DNA of 64,000 nucleotides from an uncultured Aquimarina sp. GTDB lineage: Bacteria > Bacteroidota > Bacteroidia > Flavobacteriales > Flavobacteriaceae. The stretch is from positions 496,001 through 560,000 of the forward strand of contig NZ_CANMQT010000004.1 of NCBI RefSeq assembly GCF_947500065.1, read 5' to 3'. The translations under genes and the position numbers were made by a program. How positions within the stretch are numbered: the stretch's first letter is position 1; each line of letters starts with the position of its first letter. Below are positions 44,944-54,770 of the stretch, piece after piece. A model generated the notes under the pieces. It did not search any database, had not been told where the DNA came from, and saw only the letters and a list, made by a program, of their open reading frames with translations.

Positions 44944-46689
44944 ATGCGAATTACACTACTCACTATCAGCCTGGTAACGATTATTTCTTGTAACACTTCC
45001 CAAAAAAAATCTGCAGAAAATATTGATTTTACCACAATTTTCGAAAAAAGTGACGGTATGGAAACACCAACATACCCAGAAGTGATTACTTATTACAAAA
45101 ATCTTTCTGAAGCATATCCAGAAATCCACATTCAAGAAATTGGAATGACGGACAGTGGCAACCCTTTACACATTATCGCCTTAAATCCTGATAAAGAATT
45201 TGATTTTGAAAAGATTCGAGAAACAAAACGGATTTTATTAATTAATAACGGAATTCATCCTGGAGAAAGCGATGGTATTGATGCCACTATGTTACTCTTT
45301 AGAGATATTGCTAAAGGAACTATTGAAGCCCCAAAGAACACTGTTTTAGTAGCTATTCCTATTTATAATATTGGAGGTGCTTTAAATCGAAATACAGGAA
45401 CTCGCACCAATCAGAATGGTCCTAAAGCCTATGGTTTTAGAGGAAATGCTCGTAATTATGATCTGAACCGTGACTTTATAAAAAACGACACGAAAAATGC
45501 ACAAACCTTTGCACGGATTTTCCATTTAGTACAGCCTGATGTTTTTATCGACAATCATGTTAGTAATGGAGCTGATTATCAATATACATTAACGCATTTG
45601 TTTACACAGCATAATAAATTAAGTGGTAAACTTGGTGATTATCTAAATACTGAAATGCATCCTCAGTTAGAAGCCTCTCTAACTAATAAGAATTGGGACA
45701 TTACTCCATACGTAAATGTATGGGGAACAACACCCGACAAAGGTTGGACACAATTCATGGACTCTCCCAGATACTCTACAGGATACACTACACTATGGAA
45801 TACTTTAGGAATGATGGTAGAAACTCACATGCTAAAACCCTACAAATCAAGAGTATTAGGCACGTATGAATTAATGAAATCAATGATTGCCATTACCGAA
45901 AAAGATGGAGAAAAAATCAAGAACCTTAGAAAACAGGCTTTTGAAGATTTACCTAAACAAAATACCTATGCTGTAAATTGGAAAGTAGACACCACCAAAA
46001 CAACAGTTTTTAATTTTAAAGGATATGAAGGAAAGTATATCGAGAGTAAAATCACAGGAGTCAAACGACTAAAATACGATCAAAACGAACCGTACACTAA
46101 AGAAGTTCGATATCAAAATTACTTTACAGCAAGTACTGAAATCACTGTACCTAAAGCTTATATAATCCCTCAAGGATGGTGGAATATGAAAGAGAAATTA
46201 GATCTAAATAAAATATCCTACAAAACCTTAGAAAAGGATTCTACAATATCCGTAGAAGTGTATCATATCAATGATTACAAAAGCCGAAAAATGCCTTATG
46301 AAGGTCATTATCTCCACTATTTGACTTCTGTAATAAAAAGTATAGAAAAAATAGCCCTAAAAAAAGGAGATCTGATTATTCCTACTGATCAAAAAGGGTT
46401 TAGATACTTATTAGAAACATTAGAACCAGAAGCTCCAGATTCATTTTTTAACTGGAATTTCTTTGATACTATCTTACAACAAAAAGAAGGATTCTCACCA
46501 TATGTTTGGGAGGATAAAGCTTTAGAACTATTAGAAAAAGATAAAAAACTAAAACAAAAGTTCGAAGAGAAGAAAAAAGATACTGCTTTTATTAAAAATT
46601 GGTATGCACAACTAGATTGGATTCATAAGCAATCTGACAACTATGAAAAAGCCCATATGAGGTATCCAGTGTATCGTGTTTTAAAATAG
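44944..46689 (+). CDS. Secreted M14 family zinc carboxypeptidase (lipoprotein)
   Basis: 581 residues with a short lipoprotein signal (TLLTISLVTIISC; Cys at 16). The zinc motif is NNGIHPGESDGIDAT (HxxE) and the third ligand His is in FIDNHVSNGADYQYTLTH. RNYDLNRDFIKND holds the Asn-Arg pair that binds the peptide carboxylate. The C-terminal 200 residues extend beyond the M14 domain. It removes C-terminal residues from peptides outside the cytoplasm. Convergent with the ABC transporter, 6 bp between the stops. Confidence 0.85.
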   Translation: MRITLLTISLVTIISCNTSQKKSAENIDFTTIFEKSDGMETPTYPEVITYYKNLSEAYPEIHIQEIGMTDSGNPLHIIALNPDKEFDFEKIRETKRILLINNGIHPGESDGIDATMLLFRDIAKGTIEAPKNTVLVAIPIYNIGGALNRNTGTRTNQNGPKAYGFRGNARNYDLNRDFIKNDTKNAQTFARIFHLVQPDVFIDNHVSNGADYQYTLTHLFTQHNKLSGKLGDYLNTEMHPQLEASLTNKNWDITPYVNVWGTTPDKGWTQFMDSPRYSTGYTTLWNTLGMMVETHMLKPYKSRVLGTYELMKSMIAITEKDGEKIKNLRKQAFEDLPKQNTYAVNWKVDTTKTTVFNFKGYEGKYIESKITGVKRLKYDQNEPYTKEVRYQNYFTASTEITVPKAYIIPQGWWNMKEKLDLNKISYKTLEKDSTISVEVYHINDYKSRKMPYEGHYLHYLTSVIKSIEKIALKKGDLIIPTDQKGFRYLLETLEPEAPDSFFNWNFFDTILQQKEGFSPYVWEDKALELLEKDKKLKQKFEEKKKDTAFIKNWYAQLDWIHKQSDNYEKAHMRYPVYRVLK

Positions 46690-46695
46690 AAATTG

Positions 46696-47373
46696 CTATA
46701 AATTCAACTTATCTATTTTAACTCCAACACCAGAGGATTGCATCTCTTTTTCAATGATTTCAAATTGGGGTTTACCGACGCTTTTTACAATACTTCCATT
46801 TTTTAAATAATGTAAATAATCGCAAGTTTCATACAAAGTAGAAAAAATATGTGATGATAAAACCACGATCTTGTTCAGCTCTTTTAATTTAGTTAAAACC
46901 TGATTGATAATAATATTACTGTAGATATCAACTCCGTTAAATGGCTCATCCAAAATAAAAATATCATTCTTTTGTAAGAGAACACCCGTTAATGCCAACT
47001 TCTTTTTCATTCCTGTAGAATATGTTTCGGCATATTGACTCAAAGGTAGATCGAAAATATTTTTTTCTTCAAAATCACTTATTTTAATATTTCTAGCGTT
47101 ACACAATAATTGTAAATATTCTTTTCCAGTAATCTTGGAGAGAAAATATGGATTCGTTGGCAAAAACCCTATGGAGTCTTTTATTTTACCTTCTGTATAT
47201 TTTACTGTCCCTTTAAAATTTTCCATACCCGAAATAGCCCTAAACAAAGTTGTTTTTCCAGCCCCATTCTCTCCTACAATACCATGAATTTCTCCTGGGC
47301 TAAATGCTAAATTGACATCATTAAGCACCTTATTATTTCCGTAATGTTTATGTAATTTTTTAATATATATCAT
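46696..47373 (-). CDS. ABC transporter ATP-binding protein
   Basis: 225 residues with a complete nucleotide-binding set: Walker A GENGAGKTTLF, Q-loop region near GFLPTNPYF, a YSTGMKKKLAL signature as in ABC-2 type exporters, Walker B ILDEPFNGVD and the switch His in VVLSSHIFSTL. It powers the membrane protein encoded just upstream (4 bp overlap). The YSTGM form of the signature is common in ATPases for antibiotic, lantibiotic or sodium export. Substrate unknown. Confidence 0.92.
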   Translation of the reverse strand: MIYIKKLHKHYGNNKVLNDVNLAFSPGEIHGIVGENGAGKTTLFRAISGMENFKGTVKYTEGKIKDSIGFLPTNPYFLSKITGKEYLQLLCNARNIKISDFEEKNIFDLPLSQYAETYSTGMKKKLALTGVLLQKNDIFILDEPFNGVDIYSNIIINQVLTKLKELNKIVVLSSHIFSTLYETCDYLHYLKNGSIVKSVGKPQFEIIEKEMQSSGVGVKIDKLNL

Positions 47374-48287
47374 TTCAGTAGTTGATCTAAGTTATTTATA
47401 GCCTTGTTATAAAAATAAGGTATCGCAATTACCATAATTGGCGGAAACAAAAGACATAAAACACCTATTATCCCTTGAAACATTTCCATTCCCTGATTCT
47501 GAAAAGAATATTTCATCAATAAATACATCATCATATACAAAAAACCCATACACAAGAAAAACAAGGTTATATACCACTGATCAAGATAAAAAATTGATAA
47601 AGTAATAAGAATCGGAAGCGCTAACACAAAACTATTTCGAAAAGCTATTAATATTTTATGTTTTAGAAATTCTCTAGAATTCATAGCATGAACCCAAATA
47701 TAAAATTTAGGATCCGGTTTCAGATAATAGCTCGAACAAACGAAAAAAACTGATACCAAAGAGAATATACCTAAGTTAAAATTGTCCTTATAGACAGTTA
47801 CAAAAGCTACACCATAAATCAACAAGAATAACCAAAACGTTTTACGAAAACCTACAATAAAATCCGGAGGTCTTTTACCAAAAGGCGTAGGTATTGTTAT
47901 TGAAATTTTATTCTTTTTATTGGCGAATGATATAGAGAATGTCAGAAAACATGCCAACAACGCTTCTATAAAACACATTTTATAAATTAAAAACATTACA
48001 AACGGTGCTACTTTAAGTAAGTTATTATAAACTATAATTTTTTGATAGTTAATTGCTGAAAAATGCTGTTTCAAAAACCTAGCATGTTCGGTGTTACTTA
48101 AAGTATAAGCAAAAACAATACTAATCATAACATATATATAATTAGCATATAAAACTTTATCAAAAAAACTTGAAGATATCCAACAAAATAACACGATGAT
48201 TAATGGGTATCCTATAAAAGGTTCTGTCCCAAAATCCTTAAAAATTCGATAAATACGCTTGTATTGTAATTGGTAGTAATACCTCAA
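47370..48287 (-). CDS. ABC transporter membrane subunit (ABC-2-like)
   Basis: 305 residues with about seven hydrophobic segments and few charged residues in the membrane part. No sequence signature beyond the ABC-2-like pattern of a first helix, a long basic cytoplasmic loop (SITIPTPFGKRPPDFIVGFRK) and a bundle of C-terminal helices. The start is a TTG at 48287, as no ATG lies before the second helix. It overlaps the ATPase gene by 4 bp, so the pair forms one exporter. Confidence 0.75.
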   Translation of the reverse strand: MRYYYQLQYKRIYRIFKDFGTEPFIGYPLIIVLFCWISSSFFDKVLYANYIYVMISIVFAYTLSNTEHARFLKQHFSAINYQKIIVYNNLLKVAPFVMFLIYKMCFIEALLACFLTFSISFANKKNKISITIPTPFGKRPPDFIVGFRKTFWLFLLIYGVAFVTVYKDNFNLGIFSLVSVFFVCSSYYLKPDPKFYIWVHAMNSREFLKHKILIAFRNSFVLALPILITLSIFYLDQWYITLFFLCMGFLYMMMYLLMKYSFQNQGMEMFQGIIGVLCLLFPPIMVIAIPYFYNKAINNLDQLLK

Positions 48288-48398
48288 AGATTATTGATTT
48301 AAAAAATGAAACAATGTATATCATATGTCATAAGATGAACACAAAAGTTACAATCCATTTCTCTTCTTAACTTCTTAAAATAAATCTTTAAGTGTTAA

Positions 48399-49007
48399 CT
48401 ATGATAAATAATCATGAGAAAAAAGCTTTTTTATATTCGCATATGAATTAGTTAATGCCTTTTTTGCTTTTTTCCTATTTTTCCATTTTACTTTAGTGAT
48501 ACCTTCTTCTTTCTGAGGCACTAATACTCCATTAAATTCAGTTTTCATCTCAAACCAGTACGTAACCTTCAATCGAAATTCTCCATTTCTTCTGAATACA
48601 TGAAATGTTTTATATAAAAATTTAGTGATTTCTAAACCTGTTACTCCTGTCTCCTCCTCTACCTCCCGAACAGCTGCAGTTTCTATATGCTCATTTTTTT
48701 CTATTTTACCTTTAGGCAAATCCCATTTTCCATTACGATAGATAAAAAGAATTTCATCTTCCGCATTATAGGCTTTACCTCCTCCTGCAATCACTACCGG
48801 TAATTTAGCATACAAATGTTCGATAAGCTTATTCTCACTTTTATGATAAAAATGGTATTTCGCCTCCTCACCTTCATCCTCTTTTTGCAAAATATCCCTT
48901 ATAATTTTAGGAAATTCTACTTCTTTGATATGAATTGTTTCATAATCTTTAATTACCTTTTTTGTAGATAGAATAATAGGCGTATTATTCACAAAAACTT
49001 TATACAT
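48399..49007 (-). CDS. Nudix hydrolase with N-terminal extension
   Basis: 202 residues from the ATG at 49007 (a TTG at 49013 is less likely). The Nudix box is complete: GKIEKNEHIETAAVREVEEETGV with the RExxEE pair. The first 65 residues (KVFVNNTPIILSTKKVIKDYETI) are a separate beta-rich extension seen in flavobacterial members. It hydrolyses a nucleoside diphosphate derivative; the substrate is unknown. It is divergent from pyrE with only 8 bp between start codons, so each promoter must overlap the other gene. Confidence 0.9.
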   Translation of the reverse strand: MYKVFVNNTPIILSTKKVIKDYETIHIKEVEFPKIIRDILQKEDEGEEAKYHFYHKSENKLIEHLYAKLPVVIAGGGKAYNAEDEILFIYRNGKWDLPKGKIEKNEHIETAAVREVEEETGVTGLEITKFLYKTFHVFRRNGEFRLKVTYWFEMKTEFNGVLVPQKEEGITKVKWKNRKKAKKALTNSYANIKKLFSHDYLS

Positions 49008-49010
49008 TTG
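49003..49010 (+). promoter_or_regulatory. Candidate -7 promoter element of pyrE
   Basis: TACATTTG matches TAnnTTTG and ends 5 bp before the pyrE ATG at 49016, inside the Nudix start. If real, the pyrE mRNA would begin at or near the start codon. No -33 box is clear. Confidence 0.4.
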
Positions 49011-49015
49011 CAACT

Positions 49016-49657
49016 ATGATTTTTGATAAAAATACAGCAAAAAAAACTGCTGAACTACTATTGCAAATTAATGCAATTAAATTACAACCACAAGAACCTT
49101 TTACATGGGCTTCTGGATGGAAATCTCCTATCTATTGTGATAACCGCGTAACACTCTCTTATCCTGTTATCCGGAATTTCTTAAGAGAGAACCTTGCTAA
49201 GTTTATCGAAGAAAAATATGGCAAGCCTGATGTGATAGCAGGAGTAGCTACTGGAGCTATTGGTATTGGCATGCTAGTAGCTGAGCAATTAAATCTACCT
49301 TTTATCTATGTACGCCCAGAAGCGAAAAAGCATGGAAGGAAAAACCAAATAGAAGGAATTGTTCCTTCAGGAAAAAATGTAGTGGTAGTAGAAGACTTGA
49401 TTAGCACCGGAAAAAGTAGTCTTAATGCAGTAAAAGCATTAAATGAAGTAAATGCCAATGTAAAAGGAATGGTAGCTATTTTTAATTACGGTTTTGATAT
49501 TGCATCAAAAAACTTCGAAGAAGCGGCATTATCTTTGCACACTTTAAGTAATTATGAAAATCTTCTGGAACAAGCATTAGACACTAATTACATTACTGAA
49601 GAACAACAAGAAACACTACAAAACTGGAGAGTTAATCCAGCAGAGTGGAATCAATAA
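49016..49657 (+). CDS. pyrE: Orotate phosphoribosyltransferase
   Basis: 213 residues. PFTWASGWKSPIYCDNR is the orotate-site motif and VVVVEDLISTGKSSLNAV the PRPP-binding motif, with the KKHGRKNQIEG catalytic loop between. It joins orotate and PRPP to form OMP in pyrimidine synthesis in the cytoplasm. A SRPBCC gene follows 13 bp later and is probably cotranscribed. Confidence 0.96.
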   Translation: MIFDKNTAKKTAELLLQINAIKLQPQEPFTWASGWKSPIYCDNRVTLSYPVIRNFLRENLAKFIEEKYGKPDVIAGVATGAIGIGMLVAEQLNLPFIYVRPEAKKHGRKNQIEGIVPSGKNVVVVEDLISTGKSSLNAVKALNEVNANVKGMVAIFNYGFDIASKNFEEAALSLHTLSNYENLLEQALDTNYITEEQQETLQNWRVNPAEWNQ

Positions 49658-49670
49658 ATTTTTAATCTCC

Positions 49671-50063
49671 ATGAATTTAAAAAGCCCTACAGTTACTGTA
49701 GAAAAAACTCAACAAGAAGTATTTGAATTTTTAATGAAAGTTGAAAACTTCGAACAATTAATGCCAGAAAGCAAACAAAAGTTTGAAAAACTAAATGATG
49801 TTCGATTTCTTTTTCAATTAAAAGGAATGCCAGAAATCGTTTTGGAACATAAAGAAAATACGGAACACTCAACGGTAATCCTTGGAGCAGCTAGTGAAAA
49901 GCTACCTTTTACACTGACTGCTGACATATTGGATACTGGAGACAATAAATGTACGACTCAACTTATTTTTGAAGGTAAGTTTAACGCCATGATGGGTATG
50001 ATGATCAAAAATCCTATCCAAAATTTCATTAATACATTGAGTGAAAATATTGGTAAGCTTTAG
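49671..50063 (+). CDS. SRPBCC (START-like) family protein
   Basis: 130 residues with a helix-grip pattern: TVEKTQQEVFEFLMKVENFEQLMP at the N-terminus and MGMMIKNPIQNFINTLSENIGKL as the closing long helix. Members bind hydrophobic ligands or act as small cyclases. Ligand unknown. It follows pyrE closely in many flavobacteria (recollection) and is convergent with birA, 11 bp between stops. Confidence 0.75.
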   Translation: MNLKSPTVTVEKTQQEVFEFLMKVENFEQLMPESKQKFEKLNDVRFLFQLKGMPEIVLEHKENTEHSTVILGAASEKLPFTLTADILDTGDNKCTTQLIFEGKFNAMMGMMIKNPIQNFINTLSENIGKL

Positions 50064-50074
50064 TCTTTACCTTT

Positions 50075-50806
50075 TTAATATAACAACTTTACTTCTTTCA
50101 GATCGAAACTTTTGACAATCTCATCTTCTAAAAGTATTTGAAGCTTTCCGAACGAAGTAATACCTTGAATAATACCAACGAAAGAATTACCCTTTACATC
50201 TAAAAATGTAGAGGGTTTATTTTTTCTAAACAGTAACGATTCGTATTCTTCCTTAAGAACTTTAAAAATAGAGGTCGTAAGGATTGAAAATCGATATTCA
50301 AGTCTTGTTAATAGTATAGACAAGATTTCATCTAAATCGAAATTCTTACCCAAAAGTTGTTTTATGGATCCTGCAAGCGGAAGATTATCAAAATTCTGTT
50401 GATTTACATTTATTCCGACACCTACGATCGCACCTCTTAATCTGCCATTATTAACAAGATTTTCAATCAATATACCACATATCTTAAATCTATCTGACAG
50501 AATGTCGTTTGGCCATTTTATAGATAATTTAGGCAACGTTAGTATATCTAAAGTATCATATACCGCCAGCGAAACGGTCATCGAAATATAAAACTGATCC
50601 ATCACATCAAGTTCATCAACAGGCAAAAACACACTACAGGTAAGGTTTTCTCCTGAATTACTTTGCCAAATAGTTCCCATCTGCCCCTTACCTTGTAGTT
50701 GTTCTTTTGCAACAACACAAACGGGTTTTGTGAAATATTTTTCTCGATTCATGTCTCTAAGAAAAGTATTTGTTGAGTCAATGGCATCAACTTTGATTAT
50801 ATGCAT
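50075..50806 (-). CDS. birA: Biotin--[acetyl-CoA-carboxylase] ligase
   Basis: 243 residues from the ATG at 50806, which gives the canonical beginning MHIIKVDAIDSTN; a TTG at 50842 is rejected. KEQLQGKGQMGTIWQS is the biotinyl-AMP glycine loop, and LSIKWPNDILSDRFKICGILIEN the catalytic Lys and following strand. No N-terminal DNA-binding domain is present, so it is a pure ligase. It charges the biotinyl domains of enzymes such as pyruvate carboxylase at 17.5 kb. Confidence 0.93.
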   Translation of the reverse strand: MHIIKVDAIDSTNTFLRDMNREKYFTKPVCVVAKEQLQGKGQMGTIWQSNSGENLTCSVFLPVDELDVMDQFYISMTVSLAVYDTLDILTLPKLSIKWPNDILSDRFKICGILIENLVNNGRLRGAIVGVGINVNQQNFDNLPLAGSIKQLLGKNFDLDEILSILLTRLEYRFSILTTSIFKVLKEEYESLLFRKNKPSTFLDVKGNSFVGIIQGITSFGKLQILLEDEIVKSFDLKEVKLLY

Positions 50807-50896
50807 AAATAACGATGTGAAAGTTTTTACAAATGTCCGCAAATACAGACATTAAAACCATAAAAAGTAATAACTTTACACAAATTAAAGAAATGC

Positions 50897-51268
50897 ATGA
50901 CTAAAAAAGAAATCGGTACTGATGAATTAATAACTCAAATTATTAAAGGTATTGAAGAAGTAAAGGGTAATGACATCAGTATATTAGATTTGCGAGAAAT
51001 CGAAAATACCGTTTGTAGTTATTTTGTTATTTGTAACGGAACTTCTAATACTCAAGTAAATGCCATTGTTAACTCCATCCAAAAAACAGTAAGCAAATCA
51101 CTTAAAGACAAACCCTGGCACATTGAGGGTAGTGAAAATGCAGAATGGGTCCTGATTGATTATGTAAACGTGGTTGTACATGTTTTCCAAAAACACATAA
51201 GAGAGTTTTATGACATAGAAGGGTTATGGGGAGACGCGAAAACAACAACTATTGAAACGAACTATTAA
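50897..51268 (+). CDS. rsfS: Ribosomal silencing factor
   Basis: 123 residues matching the RsfS/Iojap family: ISILDLREIENTVCSYFVICNGTSNTQVNAI, KPWHIEGSENAEWVLIDYVNVVVHVF and REFYDIEGLWGDA. It binds uL14 on the 50S subunit and blocks subunit joining when nutrients are scarce. It leads the rsfS-ftsH pair, 11 bp apart, and is divergent from birA. Confidence 0.95.
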   Translation: MTKKEIGTDELITQIIKGIEEVKGNDISILDLREIENTVCSYFVICNGTSNTQVNAIVNSIQKTVSKSLKDKPWHIEGSENAEWVLIDYVNVVVHVFQKHIREFYDIEGLWGDAKTTTIETNY

Positions 51269-51279
51269 AAAAAGCGTAA

Positions 51280-53226
51280 ATGGCTAAAGAAAATAAAAAA
51301 ATAGAACCAAATAAAAAACCAAAGTTTAGCGCATATTGGATTTATGCTGTAATAATTGTTGGATTTTTAGCATTAAATTTTATAGGTGGTAGTGACATGG
51401 GATCAGCTCCCGAAACTACTCCTTCAGATTTTAATAATTTCTTAAGTAATGGAGAAGTAGAACGTGTATTAATAGTCAATAGACGTAAAGCAAGAGTTTT
51501 TCTGACTCAAGAAGCAAAAAGCCAAGAAAAACATACTAAAAATAAAAAGAATTCAATACTACCAACTAGTCCTAATGATCCGGATTATGAGTTCGAATTT
51601 GGAGATCTGCAAAACTTCGAAAATGATATTGCAAGAATAAAAAGTGAAAATGGAGTAGCTACTGAGGTAGGTTACGATACGGAAAGTAATATGTGGGGTG
51701 ATATTTTTATCACTTTACTTCCTTTTGCGCTAATTATTGGTGTATGGATATTTATTATGCGAAGAATGAGTGGTGGCGCTGGTGGTGGTGCCGGTGGACA
51801 AATTTTCAACATTGGTAAATCTAAAGCAAAACTGTTTGATCAAAATACTGATGTAAAAGTTTCTTTCGAAAATGTAGCTGGTCTGGAAGGAGCCAAAGAA
51901 GAGGTTCAGGAAATTGTAGATTTCTTGAAGAATCCTGAAAAATACACTTCTTTAGGTGGAAAAATACCAAAAGGAGCATTATTAGTGGGTCCTCCTGGAA
52001 CAGGAAAAACATTATTAGCGAAAGCTGTAGCCGGAGAAGCCAAAGTACCTTTCTTTTCTTTATCGGGATCTGATTTTGTAGAAATGTTTGTTGGTGTTGG
52101 AGCTTCCAGAGTTCGTGATCTTTTCAAACAAGCGAAAGAAAAATCTCCTGCTATCATTTTTATTGATGAGATTGATGCTATTGGTCGAGCAAGAGGAAAA
52201 AGTAATTTCTCTGGATCAAATGATGAACGAGAAAATACACTAAATCAACTTCTAACAGAAATGGATGGTTTTGGCACAAATACTAACGTAATTGTTATAG
52301 CTGCCACCAACCGTGCAGATGTCCTAGATAAAGCTTTAATGAGAGCTGGTCGTTTTGACAGACAAATCTATGTAGATCTTCCAGATGTTAGAGAACGTAA
52401 AGAAATATTCGAAGTGCACCTTAAACCTCTTAAAAAGGAAGAAGGATTAGATACTGATTTCCTATCAAAACAAACACCGGGATTCTCTGGAGCTGATATT
52501 GCTAATGTATGTAATGAAGCTGCACTTATCGCAGCTCGTAAAGGTAATAAAGCAGTTGGTAAACAGGATTTCCTTGACGCAGTAGACAGAATTGTCGGTG
52601 GATTAGAAAAGAAAAATAAGATAGTTACACCAGGAGAAAAACGTGCTATTGCATTCCATGAAGCAGGTCATGCCACAGTAAGTTGGATGTTAGAACACGC
52701 AGCTCCTTTAGTAAAAGTAACTATTGTTCCTAGAGGACAATCTCTAGGTGCTGCTTGGTATCTTCCTGAGGAAAGACTCATAGTTCGTCCTAATCAAATG
52801 TTAGATGAAATGTGTGCCACTCTTGGAGGTCGTGCAGCAGAAAAAGTAATCTTTGATGAGATTTCCACAGGAGCTTTAAGCGACTTAGAAAAAGTTACAA
52901 AACAAGCTCGTGCTATGGTAACCGTTTATGGTTTAAATGATAAAATTGGTAATTTAACATATTACGATTCTTCTGGTGAAAATGAATATGGTTTTACAAA
53001 GCCATATAGTGAGCAAACTAGTGAACTAATTGACAAAGAGATTTCCAATATTATCGAAGAGCAATATCAACGTGCTATCAAGTTATTAGAAAAAAACAAA
53101 GATAAATTAACTGAACTTGCGGAAGTACTGCTAGAGAAAGAGGTTATATTCAAAGATAATTTAGAGAAAATCTTTGGAGAACGTCCATTTGGTAAAAAAG
53201 AAGAGACAATAATAGAGCCTTCATAA
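51280..53226 (+). CDS. ftsH: ATP-dependent zinc metalloprotease FtsH
   Basis: 648 residues. Two transmembrane helices (about 18-37 and 142-160) flank a periplasmic domain; a [10 protein letters not shown] linker follows. The AAA domain has Walker A GPPGTGKT (near 237), Walker [12 protein letters not shown] and the second region of homology; the zinc protease has HEAGH (near 459). FtsH degrades membrane and short-lived regulatory proteins as a hexamer. Promoted with rsfS upstream; a strong terminator follows. Confidence 0.98.
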   Translation: MAKENKKIEPNKKPKFSAYWIYAVIIVGFLALNFIGGSDMGSAPETTPSDFNNFLSNGEVERVLIVNRRKARVFLTQEAKSQEKHTKNKKNSILPTSPNDPDYEFEFGDLQNFENDIARIKSENGVATEVGYDTESNMWGDIFITLLPFALIIGVWIFIMRRMSGGAGGGAGGQIFNIGKSKAKLFDQNTDVKVSFENVAGLEGAKEEVQEIVDFLKNPEKYTSLGGKIPKGALLVGPPGTGKTLLAKAVAGEAKVPFFSLSGSDFVEMFVGVGASRVRDLFKQAKEKSPAIIFIDEIDAIGRARGKSNFSGSNDERENTLNQLLTEMDGFGTNTNVIVIAATNRADVLDKALMRAGRFDRQIYVDLPDVRERKEIFEVHLKPLKKEEGLDTDFLSKQTPGFSGADIANVCNEAALIAARKGNKAVGKQDFLDAVDRIVGGLEKKNKIVTPGEKRAIAFHEAGHATVSWMLEHAAPLVKVTIVPRGQSLGAAWYLPEERLIVRPNQMLDEMCATLGGRAAEKVIFDEISTGALSDLEKVTKQARAMVTVYGLNDKIGNLTYYDSSGENEYGFTKPYSEQTSELIDKEISNIIEEQYQRAIKLLEKNKDKLTELAEVLLEKEVIFKDNLEKIFGERPFGKKEETIIEPS

Positions 53227-53258
53227 GAACAATTATTGTAGTTTTTACTAGTAAATTA

Positions 53259-53300
53259 AAAAAATCTTAATCTAATGAGAATATTAGATTAAGATTTTTT
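53259..53300 (+). terminator. Strong intrinsic terminator after ftsH
   Basis: An 18-bp perfect stem (AAAAAATCTTAATCTAAT and its complement) with a six-base loop GAGAAT, ending in six T. It is immediately followed by the TAnnTTTG element of the next gene. Confidence 0.88.
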
Positions 53301-53308
53301 TATCTTTG
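53301..53308 (+). promoter_or_regulatory. Candidate -7 promoter element of the LUD-cdsA-psd unit
   Basis: TATCTTTG, a full TAnnTTTG match, directly abutting the ftsH terminator and 39 bp before the ATG at 53348. No -33 TTG box is clear. Confidence 0.55.
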
Positions 53309-53347
53309 AAGGTATTGTTAACCCGTAATCCCCGATCGAATCTAAAC

Positions 53348-53959
53348 ATGAGTCTATTTAGAAGAATATTTTCCTCAAAATCTAAATCAGACCAAAAGAG
53401 TAAGGAACGTCATGCTGATGATCGCAGTAAGTATATGCCCGAAATCAATCTTCCGGTTGATGAAAGCTTTATGATTAATTTCAAAAGGAATGGTGGTAAA
53501 TTCTTGTATTGCGATAATGAAGATGAAGTACTTGATTCTTTTGACAAGATTCTATTGGAAAATGATTGGTATGAAAAAGATGTATGCTGCTTCGATATGG
53601 GGCTTGAGCATAAATTTTCAGGATTCAATCTTAGCTTTGTAAAAAAATCTCCAGCATCATTTTTTTTTGCTACCTGTGAGTATCTCATCGCTGATAGTGG
53701 AGCTATTCTTATCTCATCTAATCAATTAAGAGAAAAAAAGCTAACAGAGTTACCCGATGACTTTATCATACTAGCATCTACCAGTCAATTAGTTAATACC
53801 ATTGGAGAAGGACTTAAAGGAATTAAAGAGAAAAACAAAAATTCAATCCCCTCTAATATCACTACCATCAAAAACTTCGAACCGCAAAAAGAAAAAGACT
53901 TCTTAAGCTATGGAAGTAGCTCAAAAAATCTATATTTGCTGCTGCTGGAAGATTTATAA
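53348..53959 (+). CDS. LUD domain protein (LutC/YkgG-like)
   Basis: 203 residues from the ATG at 53348 (MSLFRRIF); a TTG 42 bp earlier overlaps the promoter element. The later part FFATCEYLIADSGAILISSNQLREKKLTELPDDFIILASTSQLVNTIGEGLKGI resembles the LUD domain found in lactate utilisation proteins LutB/LutC, but the partner iron-sulfur proteins are not nearby. Its steady position before cdsA in flavobacteria is recollection. Function unknown. Confidence 0.75.
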   Translation: MSLFRRIFSSKSKSDQKSKERHADDRSKYMPEINLPVDESFMINFKRNGGKFLYCDNEDEVLDSFDKILLENDWYEKDVCCFDMGLEHKFSGFNLSFVKKSPASFFFATCEYLIADSGAILISSNQLREKKLTELPDDFIILASTSQLVNTIGEGLKGIKEKNKNSIPSNITTIKNFEPQKEKDFLSYGSSSKNLYLLLLEDL

Positions 53960-53960
53960 T

Positions 53961-54770
53961 ATGAAGGAACTGCTCACAAGGTCTTTATCGGGATTTTTAT
54001 ATATCTCGATATTATTAATTTCTATATTTATTTCTAAATATACCTTTGTTGGAGTATTCTTAGTCTTTGGTATTATCTGCATCTATGAATTTCAGAAATT
54101 AATTCATTTAAAAAAAGCTTGGCTCTACTTAGTTTTTATTGGGTGTCTCCTTTTATTACACACTCCTAATTTTCAAGTTCCGTTATACGCTATTCTAATC
54201 ACCTTAGGACTCACCATAATTACTCAATTATTTTTAGTGAGAGATCTTATTACTATTAGAATAATCCCTATGTTCGAGAAAAGAAAATACTTTACTAGTA
54301 TATTTTATCTTATTACATCTATTCTATTTTTAACACTTATACCTTGCTATAATGGAGAGTACAATCCCATAATGATAGCTGGACCGCTTCTAATGATATG
54401 GACCAACGATACATTTGCTTATTTGGTTGGTAAAAATTTCGGAAAGCGTAAATTATTAGAACGCATATCACCAAAAAAAACCATAGAAGGTTTTATAGGT
54501 GGGTTTCTGTTTACTTTAATAGCTGGATATTTAATAGCATTTTTTTCTGACACGCTATCGGTAAGCGTTTGGTTGATTATAAGTATAATTATGAGTATTT
54601 TTGGTACTCTTGGAGATCTTATACAATCTAAGTTCAAAAGGCAAGCTGGTGTAAAAGACAGTGGATCAATAATGCCTGGACATGGCGGGATTTTTGATCG
54701 GTTAGATAGTATTATATTCGCCAGTCCATTTTTATACGCATTTTTACAAATATTAAATTATGTTTCATAA
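53961..54770 (+). CDS. cdsA: Phosphatidate cytidylyltransferase
   Basis: 269 residues from the ATG at 53961, one base after the LUD stop codon; a longer ATG frame from 53910 runs inside the LUD gene. About eight helices, with the CdsA signature at the C-terminus: SKFKRQAGVKDSGSIMPGHGGIFDRLDS, plus WTNDTFAYLVGKNFGKRKL and SPKKTIEGFIGG. It makes CDP-diacylglycerol from phosphatidic acid and CTP, the entry point to phospholipids. The psd gene overlaps its end by 11 bp. Confidence 0.96.
   Translation: MKELLTRSLSGFLYISILLISIFISKYTFVGVFLVFGIICIYEFQKLIHLKKAWLYLVFIGCLLLLHTPNFQVPLYAILITLGLTIITQLFLVRDLITIRIIPMFEKRKYFTSIFYLITSILFLTLIPCYNGEYNPIMIAGPLLMIWTNDTFAYLVGKNFGKRKLLERISPKKTIEGFIGGFLFTLIAGYLIAFFSDTLSVSVWLIISIIMSIFGTLGDLIQSKFKRQAGVKDSGSIMPGHGGIFDRLDSIIFASPFLYAFLQILNYVS

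Noticed and set aside
46696..48287. Exporter for the GG-leader peptide at 16 kb
   Set aside because: The ATPase has no C39 peptidase domain and the genes are 30 kb apart, so no link is supported.
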